From Streptomyces malaysiensis subsp. samsunensis (GTDB lineage Bacteria > Actinomycetota > Actinomycetes > Streptomycetales > Streptomycetaceae): 64,000 bases of DNA. Within the stretch, counting starts at the first letter, position 1. Every line of letters begins with the position of its first letter. The notes beneath the pieces were generated by a model. The model did not search any database. It was not told where the DNA came from and saw only the letters and a list, made by a program, of their open reading frames with translations. The translations under genes were made by a program, and so were the position numbers. Where the stretch lies: the NCBI RefSeq assembly GCF_024519315.1, contig NZ_JANIIC010000016.1, positions 1 to 64,000 of the forward strand, given 5' to 3'. Shown here piece by piece: positions 25,000-34,781 of this stretch.

Positions 25000-26265
25000 T
25001 CAGACCGTGCGGAAGGCCAGCACCACATTGTGGCCGCCGAAGCCGAACGAGTCGTTGAGCGCCACGATCGGGCCCTCGGCCGGCAGCGCCCGCGCCTCGC
25101 CGGTCACGATGTCCGCGTCCGCCTCCGGGTCGAGCGTGCCGATGTTGATCGTCGGCGGGGCCAGCCGGTGGTACAGCGCGAGCACGCTGGCCACCGTCTC
25201 CACACCGCCCGCGCCGCCGAGCAGATGGCCCGTCATGGACTTGGTGCCGGAGACCGCCATGTGGTCCACATCGTCGCCGAACACCTTGCGCAGCGCCTTG
25301 ATCTCCGCCAGGTCGCCCTGCGGCGTCGAGGTCGCGTGCGCGTTGACGTGCGCGATCTCGGCACTGCTGATGCCGGTGTTCTCCACCAGGTTCTGGAGCG
25401 CGTTCCCGATGCCGTTGCCGGACGGCTCGGGCTGGGTGATGTGGTGGGCGTCGGCCGAGATGCCCTGGCCGATGGCCTGTGCGTAGACCCGGGCGCCGCG
25501 CGCGGCCGCGTGCTCGGCCGACTCCAGGACGATGGCGCCCGAGCCCTCGCCCATCACGAAGCCGTTGCGGTCGACGTCGAACGGGCGCGAGGCGCCCTGA
25601 GGGTCGTCGTTGCTCTTGGACATCGCCATCATGTTGCCGAAGGCGACCATGGGCAGCGGGTGGATGGATGCCTCGGTGCCGCCCGCGACGACCACATCGG
25701 CACGGCCGGTGCGGATCATCTCGATGGCGTACCCGATGGCCTCGGCGCCGGAGGCACACGCGCTCACCGGGGTGTGCGCGCCCGCCCGGGCGTTGAGGTC
25801 GATGCTGACGTTCGCCGCCGGGCTGTTGGGCATCAGCATCGGCACGGTGTGCGGGGAGACCTTGCGGACGCCCTTCTCGCGCAGCACGTCGTACTGGTCG
25901 AGCAGGGTGGTGACGCCCCCGATGCCGGAGGCGACGACCGCGCCGAGCCGGTCGGGGTCGATCGACGAGTCCTCGCCCGCCCTGGCGGTGAAGCCCGCGT
26001 CCGCCCATGCCTCACGAGCCGCCAGCAGCGCGAACTGCGCCGAACGGTCGAGCTTGCGGGCCTGCGGACGCGGAATGATCGTGCCCGGCTCCACCGCGAT
26101 CTTCGCGGCGATGCGGACCGGCAACTCGGCCGCCCATTCCTCCTCCAGGAGGCGGACGCCGGACCGGCCGGCCAGCATGGCCTCCCAGGTTGTTGAGGCG
26201 TCGCCACCCAGCGGCGTCGTGGCACCAACACCGGTGACGACCACGGTGCGATTGGTCGAGTTCAC
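25000..26265 (-). CDS. 3-oxoacyl-ACP synthase II (KAS II)
   Basis: A 421-residue condensing enzyme elongating acyl-ACP with malonyl-ACP in type II fatty acid synthesis. The active-site cysteine is C170 in SACASG; the catalytic histidines are H310 (VNAHATSTPQGD) and H347 (MTGHLLGGAG), with K342. The C-terminal GFGGHN loop is present. The start is GTG 26265. It is the last gene of fabD-fabH-acpP-fabF, 75 bp after acpP, and ends before a strong terminator. Confidence 0.95.
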   Translation of the reverse strand: MNSTNRTVVVTGVGATTPLGGDASTTWEAMLAGRSGVRLLEEEWAAELPVRIAAKIAVEPGTIIPRPQARKLDRSAQFALLAAREAWADAGFTARAGEDSSIDPDRLGAVVASGIGGVTTLLDQYDVLREKGVRKVSPHTVPMLMPNSPAANVSIDLNARAGAHTPVSACASGAEAIGYAIEMIRTGRADVVVAGGTEASIHPLPMVAFGNMMAMSKSNDDPQGASRPFDVDRNGFVMGEGSGAIVLESAEHAAARGARVYAQAIGQGISADAHHITQPEPSGNGIGNALQNLVENTGISSAEIAHVNAHATSTPQGDLAEIKALRKVFGDDVDHMAVSGTKSMTGHLLGGAGGVETVASVLALYHRLAPPTINIGTLDPEADADIVTGEARALPAEGPIVALNDSFGFGGHNVVLAFRTV

Positions 26266-26341
26266 AGGAATTCCTACTCCACGTGTAGAAGGTGCTGGAC
26301 CTGCCACCGCATGGGTGGCGACAACCGGCCTTGATTCGGGC

Positions 26342-26590
26342 TCAGCCCTGGTGCTTGAGGATGTAGTCGACGGCGTCGCCGACGGTCTTGAGGTTCTTGA
26401 CGTCGTCGTCCGGGATCTTCACGTCGAAGCGCTCCTCGGCGGCGACGACCACCTCGACCATGGACAGCGAGTCGACGTCCAGGTCGTCGGTGAAGGACTT
26501 GTCCAGCAGGACGTCCTCGGTCGGGATACCGGCGATCTCGTTGACGATCTCGGCGAGACCCTCGAGGATCTCTTCCTGAGTGGCGGCCAT
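26342..26590 (-). CDS. Acyl carrier protein
   Basis: An 82-residue acidic four-helix carrier. The 4'-phosphopantetheine attachment serine is S41 in the DSL motif (LDVDSLSMVE). Its position between fabH and fabF marks it as the fatty-acid-synthesis ACP, not a polyketide one. The gap to fabH is 82 bp. Confidence 0.96.
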   Translation of the reverse strand: MAATQEEILEGLAEIVNEIAGIPTEDVLLDKSFTDDLDVDSLSMVEVVVAAEERFDVKIPDDDVKNLKTVGDAVDYILKHQG

Positions 26591-26672
26591 TGCGGCGCTC
26601 CTTCTTCGGTGTGTTGCGGTGGTGGCGCAGCGTCCGACTTCTGCGGGGCTGCGTGGATATGGACTATGGAGC

Positions 26673-27679
<1,007 letters not shown>

Positions 27680-27683
<4 letters not shown>

Positions 27684-28672
27684 GCTTCTCGGAGCTCCTC
27701 TTCGGCCGGTGTGGCGAGGGCGGGGACGGCGTGCTCCTCGATCAGCGCACGGGCCGCGTCGAGATCGTCCGGAGTCTTCAGCGCCAGGTTGGTGACGCCC
27801 GGCAGGGCGCGCTTGGCGATGCCGGTGAGGGTCCCGCCCGGGGCCACCTCGACCAGCGCCGTGACGCCCAGCTTCTGGAAGGTCTCCATGCACAGATCCC
27901 ACCGCACCGGGTTGGACACCTGGGCGACCAGCCGCTCGATCACCCTGGCCCCGGACGTCACGACCCCGCCGTCACGGTTGGAGACGTAAGCGGTCCGCGG
28001 ATCGGCCACCGGAACACCCGCGACCAGAGCCTCGAGGGCGGCGACCGCCGGAGCCATGTGGTCGGTGTGGAACGCGCCGGCCACCTTGAGCGGTACGACG
28101 CGGCGCACCCCCTCCGGCTTGTCCTCGGCCAGCGCCGCCAGCTGCTCGGCGGTGCCCGCGGCCACGATCTGCCCGGCGCCGTTGACGTTCGCCGGGGTCA
28201 GTCCGTGCTTGTCGAGGTGGGCGACGACATCGTCCTGCTCACCACCCAGTATGGCGGCCATTCCGGTCTCGGTGCGGCTCGCGGCCTCCGCCATGGCCAG
28301 TCCGCGTCTGCGGACCAGCACCATGGCCGCCTCGTCGGTGAACACACCGGCGGCCGCGGCCGCGGTGATCTCGCCGACGCTGTGGCCCGCGACCGCGCCG
28401 ATACGGTTCGGCAGCCCCGCGAGTCCGGTCGCGCCCCCGATGCCCTCGAACAGCGCGTGGGCGGCGACCAGACCCGCGGCCACCAGCAGCGGCTGGGCCA
28501 CCGCGGTGTCGCGGATCTCCTCCTCATCGGCCTCGGTGCCGTAGTGGATGAGGTCCAGGCCGCAGACGGCCGACCACCACGTCAGGCGTTCGGTGACGCC
28601 GGGGAGGTCGAGCCAGGGGGTCAGGAAGCCGGGCTTCTGAGCACCCTGGCCGGGAGCGACGAGTACGAGCAC
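27680..28672 (-). CDS. Malonyl-CoA:ACP malonyltransferase
   Basis: A 330-residue transferase loading malonate onto ACP. The N-terminal LVLVAPGQGAQ motif, active serine S98 in GHSVGE and catalytic histidine H202 in FHTDHM are present. Two in-frame GTG codons are possible (28678 and 28672); I use the second because the family begins VLVLVAPGQGAQ. It is the first gene of the fab operon. The short region upstream, before the fasR stop, is where FasR is expected to bind. Confidence 0.93.
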
Positions 28673-28730
28673 TCTCACACTCTCTCTTGCGGACGGGTCG
28701 AATCGCCCGTGAGGACAAGGACGAAGAACC

Positions 28731-28775
28731 GTCAGGGGAATTGTGGGGGTCCGACAAACGGTCAGGGCAATATGT
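28731..28775. promoter_or_regulatory. fab operon promoter region with direct repeats
   Basis: AACCGTCAGGGGAATT and AACGGTCAGGGCAATA recur 30 bp apart upstream of fabD, the second overlapping the end of fasR. FasR of Streptomyces coelicolor is known to activate fabDHPF from this promoter region; that these repeats are its site is my inference. Confidence 0.45.
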
Positions 28776-29946
28776 TCGCGTCCGCGAGACGGCCCAGGAT
28801 CAGGGCTATGCGCAGAGTAAACGCTGACCTGACGTCCGAAGGTGACCATCCGGTGACGTCCGTCACACGTCGTAGCCGGTAGCGGACGGTGTTCGGGTGA
28901 ACGAAGAGCATTCGGGCCGCGCCTTCCAGACTGCTCGCCTGTTCGAGGTACACACTCAGCGTCTCGAGCAGGGCCGAGCCGGCTTCCTCCAGCGGTCTGT
29001 AGATCTCCTCCACCAACTGCTCGCGGGCGGCCGGATCTCCGGCCATCGCGCGCTCGGGCAGCAGATCGTCGGCGAGCACCGGGCGGGGTGCGTCCGGCCA
29101 GGCGGTGCACGCCTTCAGCCCGGCCGCCGCCGCCCCCGCCGAGCGGGTGGCGGCCAGCAGGTCGGAGACCACGGGACCGGCCACCACCGGACCCGGGGCG
29201 TACGGCCCGATCAGCGCCTTCGCCGCCTGGAGCGGATTGTCCGAACCGCCCGCGACCACCACAAGACGGTCGCCGAGCACCCCGGTGAGGACCTGGAGCT
29301 TGGCATGGCGGGCGGCCCGCCGGATCGCCTCCACGGTCAGCTCGCTGTCCCCGTCGGGGGCGGTGCCCAGCACCACACACACATGCTCGGGGGAGTTCCA
29401 GCCCAGGGCGGCGGCGCGGGACAGCGCCCCCTCGTCGGCCTCGCCGGACAGCACCGCGTTGACCACCAGCGACTCCAGCCGGGCGTCCCAGGCGCCGCGC
29501 GCCTCGGCCGCCTGCGCGTACACCTGGGCGGTGGCGAAGGCGATCTCCCGCGCGTACACCAGCAGCGCCTCGCGCAGCACCGACTCATCGCCCGGGGCCG
29601 CCACGTCGTCGATCGCCGACTCCATGACCTCGATGGTCGTGCGGACCATCTCCACGGTCTGCCGCAGGGTGATCGCCCGGGTCAGCTCGCGCGGCGCGGT
29701 GCCGAACACATCGGTGCTGATCGCCTGGGGCGCCTCGGGGTGGCGAAACCATTCGGTGAACGCCGCGATGCCCGCCTGCGCCACCAGCCCGATCCAGGAG
29801 CGGTTCTCGGGCGGCATCGCGCGGTACCACGGCAGCTGCTCGTCCATGCGCGCGATGGCGTTGGCGGCGAGCTTCCCGGAGGACTTCTCCAGGCGGCGCA
29901 GGGTGGCACTGTGCGGATGCGGGGCGTTCGAGGCTGGTTCAGGCAC
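28762..29946 (-). CDS. FasR, activator of fatty acid synthesis genes
   Basis: A 394-residue PucR/CdaR-type regulator. A long N-terminal region (RSWIGLVAQAGIAAFTEWF) and a GGDEF-like middle domain precede the C-terminal helix-turn-helix, FVHPNTVRYRLRRVTDVTGW at about residues 350-372. Directly upstream of fabD and in the same orientation, this is the position of FasR, which in S. coelicolor activates the fab operon and so links membrane lipid and triacylglycerol supply. Start ATG 29946. Confidence 0.88.
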   Translation of the reverse strand: MPEPASNAPHPHSATLRRLEKSSGKLAANAIARMDEQLPWYRAMPPENRSWIGLVAQAGIAAFTEWFRHPEAPQAISTDVFGTAPRELTRAITLRQTVEMVRTTIEVMESAIDDVAAPGDESVLREALLVYAREIAFATAQVYAQAAEARGAWDARLESLVVNAVLSGEADEGALSRAAALGWNSPEHVCVVLGTAPDGDSELTVEAIRRAARHAKLQVLTGVLGDRLVVVAGGSDNPLQAAKALIGPYAPGPVVAGPVVSDLLAATRSAGAAAAGLKACTAWPDAPRPVLADDLLPERAMAGDPAAREQLVEEIYRPLEEAGSALLETLSVYLEQASSLEGAARMLFVHPNTVRYRLRRVTDVTGWSPSDVRSAFTLRIALILGRLADANILP

Positions 29947-30057
29947 GAGGACAAGACTGCCTTATCGGGTGGTGTGCGCTGGGGGCGGGAGGTTTACGCG
30001 GGGGTAGGGGGTGGGGCAGGGGCGGGCGGTCCGGGGCGCACTACCGTGGACCGGGTG

Positions 30058-30726
30058 ATGTGGATACAGCGGTCCGATGCACGGTATCCGGGCGGGGAGG
30101 GCGCGGGCATCGAGACGCGCCACGCCTTTTCCTTCTCTGGGCACTACGACCCCGGCAATGTGCGGTTCGGGTCCCTCGTCGCCTGCAACGAGGAACGGCT
30201 CGCCCCCGGTGCGGGCTTCGCCGAACATCCGCACCGCGACATGGAGATCGTCACCTGGGTCGTCGAGGGCGAGCTCACCCACGAGGACTCCACCGGTGCG
30301 CGGACCGTGGTGCGCCCCGGCGACGTACAGCGGCTCAGCGCCGGCAGCGGAGTGCGGCACACCGAGCGCAACGCGGGTGTGGAACCCCTCACCTTCGTCC
30401 AGATGTGGCTGATGCCGGGCCCCGCCGCCGCGACGGACCCCGGGTACGAGGTGGTGCGCGGCATCGCCGACGGTACCCCGTACGCGCTGGAGCGCACCGA
30501 GGCGGTGCTGCATGTGCGGCGGCTGGCGGACGGTGAGCGCACCGCGCTGCCGGACGCGCCCTGGGTGTACGCGCACGCGGTGCGTGGCGCGGTGCGCATC
30601 GAGGGGGAGACCCTCACCCCCGGCGACGCGGCCCGGATCTCCGGCGCCGAGGGGCTGGAGGCGTGTGCCGAGGGCCCCGCCGAGCTGCTGATCTGGGAGA
30701 TGCACACGGAGCCGGTCTACGGCTGA
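30058..30726 (+). CDS. Pirin-like bicupin protein
   Basis: A 222-residue pirin-family (YhhW-like) protein. The first cupin holds the metal ligands in EHPHRDMEIVTWVVEGELTH (His-x-His and Glu) and VRHTERN. Related proteins have quercetin dioxygenase activity or act as cofactors; the role here is unknown. It could instead start at GTG 30055; no clear ribosome site distinguishes them. Its end overlaps the convergent serine hydrolase by 10 bp. Confidence 0.82.
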   Translation: MWIQRSDARYPGGEGAGIETRHAFSFSGHYDPGNVRFGSLVACNEERLAPGAGFAEHPHRDMEIVTWVVEGELTHEDSTGARTVVRPGDVQRLSAGSGVRHTERNAGVEPLTFVQMWLMPGPAAATDPGYEVVRGIADGTPYALERTEAVLHVRRLADGERTALPDAPWVYAHAVRGAVRIEGETLTPGDAARISGAEGLEACAEGPAELLIWEMHTEPVYG

Positions 30727-31565
30727 GGGTGCCCGAGCCCCTGAGGCTCCGGGGGCTGGAGCTCGGCCAGGATCGCGTCGGTGAACGTGGGCCAGACCTC
30801 GATCGCCCAGGGGCCGAAGGCCCGGTCGGTGAGGGTGACACAGGCGGCGCGGGCGTCCGGGTCCACCCAGAGGAATGTCCCCGACTGGCCGAAATGGCCG
30901 AAGGTGCGCGGCGAGGAGGAGGCCCCGGTCCAGTGCGGCGACTTGCCGTCGCGTATCTCGAAGCCGAGCCCCCAGTCGTTGGGCCGCTGGTGTCCGTAGC
31001 CGGGCAGCACACCCGTGAGGCCCGGGTGGACCACGGAGGTGGCCTCGGCCAGCGTCTCGGCCGCCAGCAGCCGCGGGGCCTGGAGCTCCGCCGCGAAGAG
31101 CGTCAGGTCGTCCACGGTCGAGACGCCGTCCTTGGCGGGCGAGCCGGGCAGCTCGGTGGCGGTCATGCCGAGCGGCTCCAGCACCGCCTGGCGCAGATAC
31201 TCCGGGAACGGGATCTCCGTGGCCTTGGCGATATGGTCGCCCAGCACCTCGAACCCGGCGTTGGAGTAGAGCCTGCGGTTGCCCGGCGCGGCGACCGAGC
31301 GGTGTTCGTCGAAGGCGAGCCCGGAGGTGTGCGCCAGCAGATGGCGCACCGTGGAGCCCTCGGGCCCCGCCGGTTCGTCCAGCTCCACCGCGCCCTCCTC
31401 CACGGCGACCAGCGCGGCGTACGCGGCGAGCGGCTTGGTGACCGAGGCGAGGGGGAAGCGGTGGCCGGTCGGGCCGTACGATCCGGCCAGGGTGCCGTCC
31501 GCGCGTACGACGGCGGCCGCCGCCGTCGGGACCGGCCAGTTCTCGATCATCCGCAGGCTCTCCAT
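30717..31565 (-). CDS. Beta-lactamase-family serine hydrolase
   Basis: A 282-residue penicillin-binding-fold hydrolase of the class C/esterase type. The SxxK motif is S41-V-T-K44 and the YSN motif is Y99-S100-N101 (RRLYSNAGF). HFGQSG stands where a KTG motif normally lies. No signal peptide is seen, so it is probably a cytoplasmic esterase or D-aminopeptidase-like enzyme, not a resistance lactamase. The chosen start MESLRMIENW is at 31565. Confidence 0.8.
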   Translation of the reverse strand: MESLRMIENWPVPTAAAAVVRADGTLAGSYGPTGHRFPLASVTKPLAAYAALVAVEEGAVELDEPAGPEGSTVRHLLAHTSGLAFDEHRSVAAPGNRRLYSNAGFEVLGDHIAKATEIPFPEYLRQAVLEPLGMTATELPGSPAKDGVSTVDDLTLFAAELQAPRLLAAETLAEATSVVHPGLTGVLPGYGHQRPNDWGLGFEIRDGKSPHWTGASSSPRTFGHFGQSGTFLWVDPDARAACVTLTDRAFGPWAIEVWPTFTDAILAELQPPEPQGLGHPQP

Positions 31566-31630
31566 GACCCAGAGCCTAGTGCCGGGCACCGCGCCGACTC
31601 ACGGCGCCCAAGGTTCCCCCAAATCTCCCC

Positions 31631-31661
31631 TTGCTTGGAGTGCACTCCAAGTCAATAGCGT
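31631..31661 (+). promoter_or_regulatory. MerR-type promoter with 19-bp spacer
   Basis: TTGCTT (-35, 31631-31636) and TAGCGT (-10, 31656-31661) are separated by 19 bp. The spacer is almost filled by CTTGGAGTGCACTCCAAG (31634-31651), an 18-bp perfect palindrome. The overlong spacer with a central dyad is the classic architecture of promoters twisted open by MerR-family activators. It precedes the merR gene by 52 bases. Confidence 0.85.
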
Positions 31662-31713
31662 TGAGGACGTCGATGAGGCGTGCGGATCGGCGACCTGCGA
31701 GAGGTGAATCGGC

Positions 31714-32169
31714 ATGACCGTGATGGAGAGAGCTCCGGTGAAGGCGCGGAACACCTGCGCGGAGGACACCGGGCACCCCCGGCCCACCGGGCAGGACCGC
31801 TACTCGATCAGCGAGGTCGTCGCCCACACCGGGCTGACGGCGCACACCCTGCGCTGGTACGAGCGGATCGGGCTGATGCCGCACGTGGACCGTACGCACA
31901 CCGGCCAGCGCCGCTTCACCAACCGCGACCTGGACTGGCTCGACCTCGTCGGCAAGCTGCGGCTGACCGGGATGCCGGTCGCGGACATGGTCCGCTACGC
32001 CGAGCTGGTGCGGGAGGGCGAGCACACCTTCGCCGAGCGCGAGGAGTTGCTGACCGCGCACCGCGAGAACGTGCGGGAGCGGATCGCCGAGCTCCGGAGC
32101 ACGCTCGAAGTCCTCGACCACAAGATCGACGTCTACGCTGACGCCCGAAGGGCGTCGGAGAGGGTCTGA
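31714..32169 (+). CDS. MerR-family transcriptional regulator
   Basis: A 151-residue activator. The winged HTH starts YSISEVVAHTGLTAHTLRWY (about residues 30-50) and continues RRFTNRDLDWLDLVGKLR; a long dimerisation helix follows. No metal-binding cysteines are seen at the C-terminus, so it belongs to the AdhR-like group responding to small electrophiles. It is followed after 7 bp by the aldo/keto reductase it probably controls, and its own promoter carries the operator, indicating autoregulation. Confidence 0.88.
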   Translation: MTVMERAPVKARNTCAEDTGHPRPTGQDRYSISEVVAHTGLTAHTLRWYERIGLMPHVDRTHTGQRRFTNRDLDWLDLVGKLRLTGMPVADMVRYAELVREGEHTFAEREELLTAHRENVRERIAELRSTLEVLDHKIDVYADARRASERV

Positions 32170-32176
32170 ACCCCGT

Positions 32177-33208
32177 ATGAGCGACAGCACCAACGAGACG
32201 ATCGCGACCGCCGCCCTCGGAGTCGGCGGTCCCGAGGTCGGCGTCCAGGGCCTGGGCTGCATGGGCATGAGCTGGGCCTACGGACCGACCCACGACGAGG
32301 CGGAGGCGCGGGCCACGCTGGAGCGGGCCCTGGAGCTGGGCGTCACGCTCTTCGACACCGCCGATGTCTACGGCTTCGGGCGGAACGAGGAGTTCATCTC
32401 CCCCTTCGTCCGGGCCAACCGCGATCGGATCACCCTGGCCACCAAGTTCGCCATCGTGCGCGAGGAGAACGATCCGTTCGGCCGCCAGCGGATCCGCAAC
32501 GACCGCCCCTACATCCGCGAGGCCATCGAGCGCAGCCTGCGCCGGCTCGGCGTCGACCATGTCGACCTGTACTACATGCACCGGCGCAACCCCGAGGTGC
32601 CGCTGGAGGAGAGCGTCGGCGCCATGGCCGAGCTGGTGGCCGAGGGGAAGGTCAAGCACCTCGGGCTGAGCGAGGTCACCGCGAAGGAGCTGCGCGCGGC
32701 GCACGCCGTGCATCCGATCGCGGCGTTGCAGTCGGAGTGGTCGCTGTTCAGCCGCGACATCGAGAAGGACGTCGTGGGGACCGCCCGTGAGCTGGGCGTC
32801 ACCGTCGTCCCGTACTCGCCGCTCGGCCGCGGCTTCCTCACCGGCTCCTTCGTCCAGGCCGAGCAGGAACTGGGCGAGGGCGACTTCCGCCGCCTCCAGC
32901 CCCGGTTCACCGGCGACAACGCGGCCACCAACGCCGCGCTGCTGGAGCCGCTCCGGAAGATCGCCGAGGTCCGCGGGGCCACGCTCGCCCAGATCGCGCT
33001 GGCCTGGGTGCAGCAGCAGGCTCAGGTGCACGGGCTCGCCGTGGTGCCGATCCCCGGCACCCGCACCCGCGCCCGCGTCGAGCAGAACACCGGCGCGACC
33101 CGCATCAAGCTCAGCGCGGAGGAACTGGCCGCGCTGGAGCCGATCGCGGCACAGGTGGCGGGCGCCCGCTACGCCGATATGAGCGCGACGAGCGCGGGCC
33201 GCGAATAG
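32177..33208 (+). CDS. Aldo/keto reductase
   Basis: A 343-residue NADPH-dependent TIM-barrel reductase. The catalytic tetrad is D60 and Y65 (FDTADVYGFG), K90 (LATKF) and H135 (YYMHRR). The phosphate-binding IPGTRTRARVEQN and the N-terminal GLGCMGMSWAYG are typical of the AKR11-13-like group. Second gene of the MerR operon; probably detoxifies reactive carbonyls. Confidence 0.9.
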   Translation: MSDSTNETIATAALGVGGPEVGVQGLGCMGMSWAYGPTHDEAEARATLERALELGVTLFDTADVYGFGRNEEFISPFVRANRDRITLATKFAIVREENDPFGRQRIRNDRPYIREAIERSLRRLGVDHVDLYYMHRRNPEVPLEESVGAMAELVAEGKVKHLGLSEVTAKELRAAHAVHPIAALQSEWSLFSRDIEKDVVGTARELGVTVVPYSPLGRGFLTGSFVQAEQELGEGDFRRLQPRFTGDNAATNAALLEPLRKIAEVRGATLAQIALAWVQQQAQVHGLAVVPIPGTRTRARVEQNTGATRIKLSAEELAALEPIAAQVAGARYADMSATSAGRE

Positions 33209-33273
33209 CGCCGGACGGCGCGGTTTGGCGGATTGCCGCCGCCGCGGTCTCACGCACAGCGTGACGACCGCGG

Positions 33274-33378
33274 CGGTGGCGTGTGGCGCGGTGGCGTGTG
33301 GCGTGGTGGCGTGTGGCGTGGTGGCGTGTGGCGTGGTGGCGTGTGGCGTGGTGGCGTGTGGCGTGGTGGCGCGTGGCG
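33274..33378. repeat. 15-bp tandem repeat, seven units
   Basis: Seven head-to-tail copies of GGTGGCGTGTGGCGT begin at 33274, 33289, 33304, 33319, 33334, 33349 and 33364. The inner five are identical; the outer two have T-to-C changes. It lies between the convergent aldo/keto reductase and DUF1023 genes. The 15-bp period keeps the frame open, but no start or ribosome site supports a product. Confidence 0.9.
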
Positions 33379-33414
33379 CGGCGGCGGCCCGGGGCCCGTC
33401 CGTGAGGGGCACGG

Positions 33415-34644
33415 TCAGGTGAGGCCCGCGTGGCAGTCCGGGCCCGGCCCCCGCCCCGGGCCCGGGGCCGGATCGGGTCGGTCTTCGTTTGCGCATCGGA
33501 CCGCCTCGAAGTCCCCTAGCGCGATCCGCGAGAAGTTGCGCAGCGAGTCCGTGCCCGGGGCGAAGTAGCCGGTGTGGCCGTGGGCGCTCTCGGCGGAGAC
33601 CACCCGGGCGCCGAAGGACGGATCGGTCGGGTCGTCGCCGTGGCCCAGGCCCAGGAAGTCGTAGCCGGTCACCCGCCGGATCCAGTCGGTGCGGTCCCGC
33701 GCCGCCCAGACCCGGGCCCCGGTGCGCAGCCCCTCGGCGCTGTCCGCGCGCATCCCCGGGCTGCCCAGCACCACCAGGTCGGAGACGCGGGCGCGGTCCA
33801 TCGCGGAGGCGGCGAGGCCGCAGACCACCGAGCCGTAGCTGTGGCAGAAGACGGTGGGCGGGGCGTCGGCGGTCGCCGCGGTGGCCACGGCGAGCCCGGC
33901 CAGAAACCGGTCGAGGCGGGGCGCGCCCGCCCTGGCCAGCCGGCTGGTGGCGGCGTCCGGGCCCAGCCCGACCGGGGTCGTGTAGCCGACCCAGGCGATC
34001 ACGGCGGTCGGGGTGGCGGGCGCGTCCTCGGCCATCCGCGCCCGCAGCGACCGTGCCATTCCGGCGGGGGCGCCGTACGGGTCGCCCGCGCGGTCGAAGT
34101 CGTCCAGGTCGATGTCCGAGCCCGGCACGATCACGGCCGTGCGCCGGGCCGTCGCCAGGTCCCCGTACACCTCCGCCACCTGGCCGCGTCCGCGCGGATC
34201 GAAGGCGAGGATCTGGCGGCCGGGTTCGAGGAGCGCCGCGTACCGCCGGGCCGGCGTGCTCTTGGGGTCGGAGGTCCGCTCCTTGTGCCAGGCGGCCCGG
34301 ATCGCCCGGGCGTTGGCCTCGTAACGCAGGCCCAGCGGTGCGCCGTCCAGATTGCCCACCACGTCCGGGTGCCGGATGACCAGCGCCTTCCGCTGGACGT
34401 CGGTGAGCCGGCCGAAGAACCGGGCGATCTCGGCGGGCGAGGCGGTGGCCGGATCGGGCAGCTCGCGCCCGGCTCCGCCCAGCGAATGGTCCGACCGCCA
34501 TGCGGCGGTCCCCGGCGGCGGCCCGGTGATGGCCTGCTCCTCGTGCGCCACGGTCCAGCCGGCCGTCCCGGCCATGACGGTGATGGTGAGCGCGGCGGTG
34601 ATCAGGCGTCGCGCGTAGTGCCCGGTGCGTGGCGTCTGGGACAT
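33415..34644 (-). CDS. Exported alpha/beta hydrolase (DUF1023)
   Basis: A 409-residue protein with an N-terminal membrane anchor or signal (RLITAALTITVMAGTAGWTV) and a C-terminal alpha/beta hydrolase domain of the DUF1023 group. The nucleophile elbow is CHSYGSVVCG; LGLGHGDDP and HTGYFAPGTDSLRNFSRIALG follow, the latter probably with the catalytic histidine. Substrate unknown. A frameshifted paralog lies at 37.9-39.1 kb. The C-terminal GPGRGPGPD tail is variable. Confidence 0.82.
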   Translation of the reverse strand: MSQTPRTGHYARRLITAALTITVMAGTAGWTVAHEEQAITGPPPGTAAWRSDHSLGGAGRELPDPATASPAEIARFFGRLTDVQRKALVIRHPDVVGNLDGAPLGLRYEANARAIRAAWHKERTSDPKSTPARRYAALLEPGRQILAFDPRGRGQVAEVYGDLATARRTAVIVPGSDIDLDDFDRAGDPYGAPAGMARSLRARMAEDAPATPTAVIAWVGYTTPVGLGPDAATSRLARAGAPRLDRFLAGLAVATAATADAPPTVFCHSYGSVVCGLAASAMDRARVSDLVVLGSPGMRADSAEGLRTGARVWAARDRTDWIRRVTGYDFLGLGHGDDPTDPSFGARVVSAESAHGHTGYFAPGTDSLRNFSRIALGDFEAVRCANEDRPDPAPGPGRGPGPDCHAGLT

Positions 34645-34781
34645 GGCCGCGTCCTCACCCCTTCCCTCGGTGGTTCCATCGGTGGCGGAGGGAAGGGTAG
34701 GGAGCCGTCGGGTGGCGGTACGTCACCCCCCGGTGCCAAGTGGGATGTCATACCCCAGTAGGGGTCGTGGCCGGGCCGGGG

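Noticed and set aside
30717..31565. Antibiotic-resistance beta-lactamase
   Set aside because: It has the SxxK and YSN folds but no KTG motif and no signal peptide; more like a cytoplasmic esterase or peptidase.
33274..33378. CRISPR-like array
   Set aside because: Units are contiguous with no spacers and no cas genes are nearby.
33225..33422. Small frame encoding repeated VACGV units
   Set aside because: It is a by-product of the 15-bp repeat; no ribosome site or homology supports a peptide.
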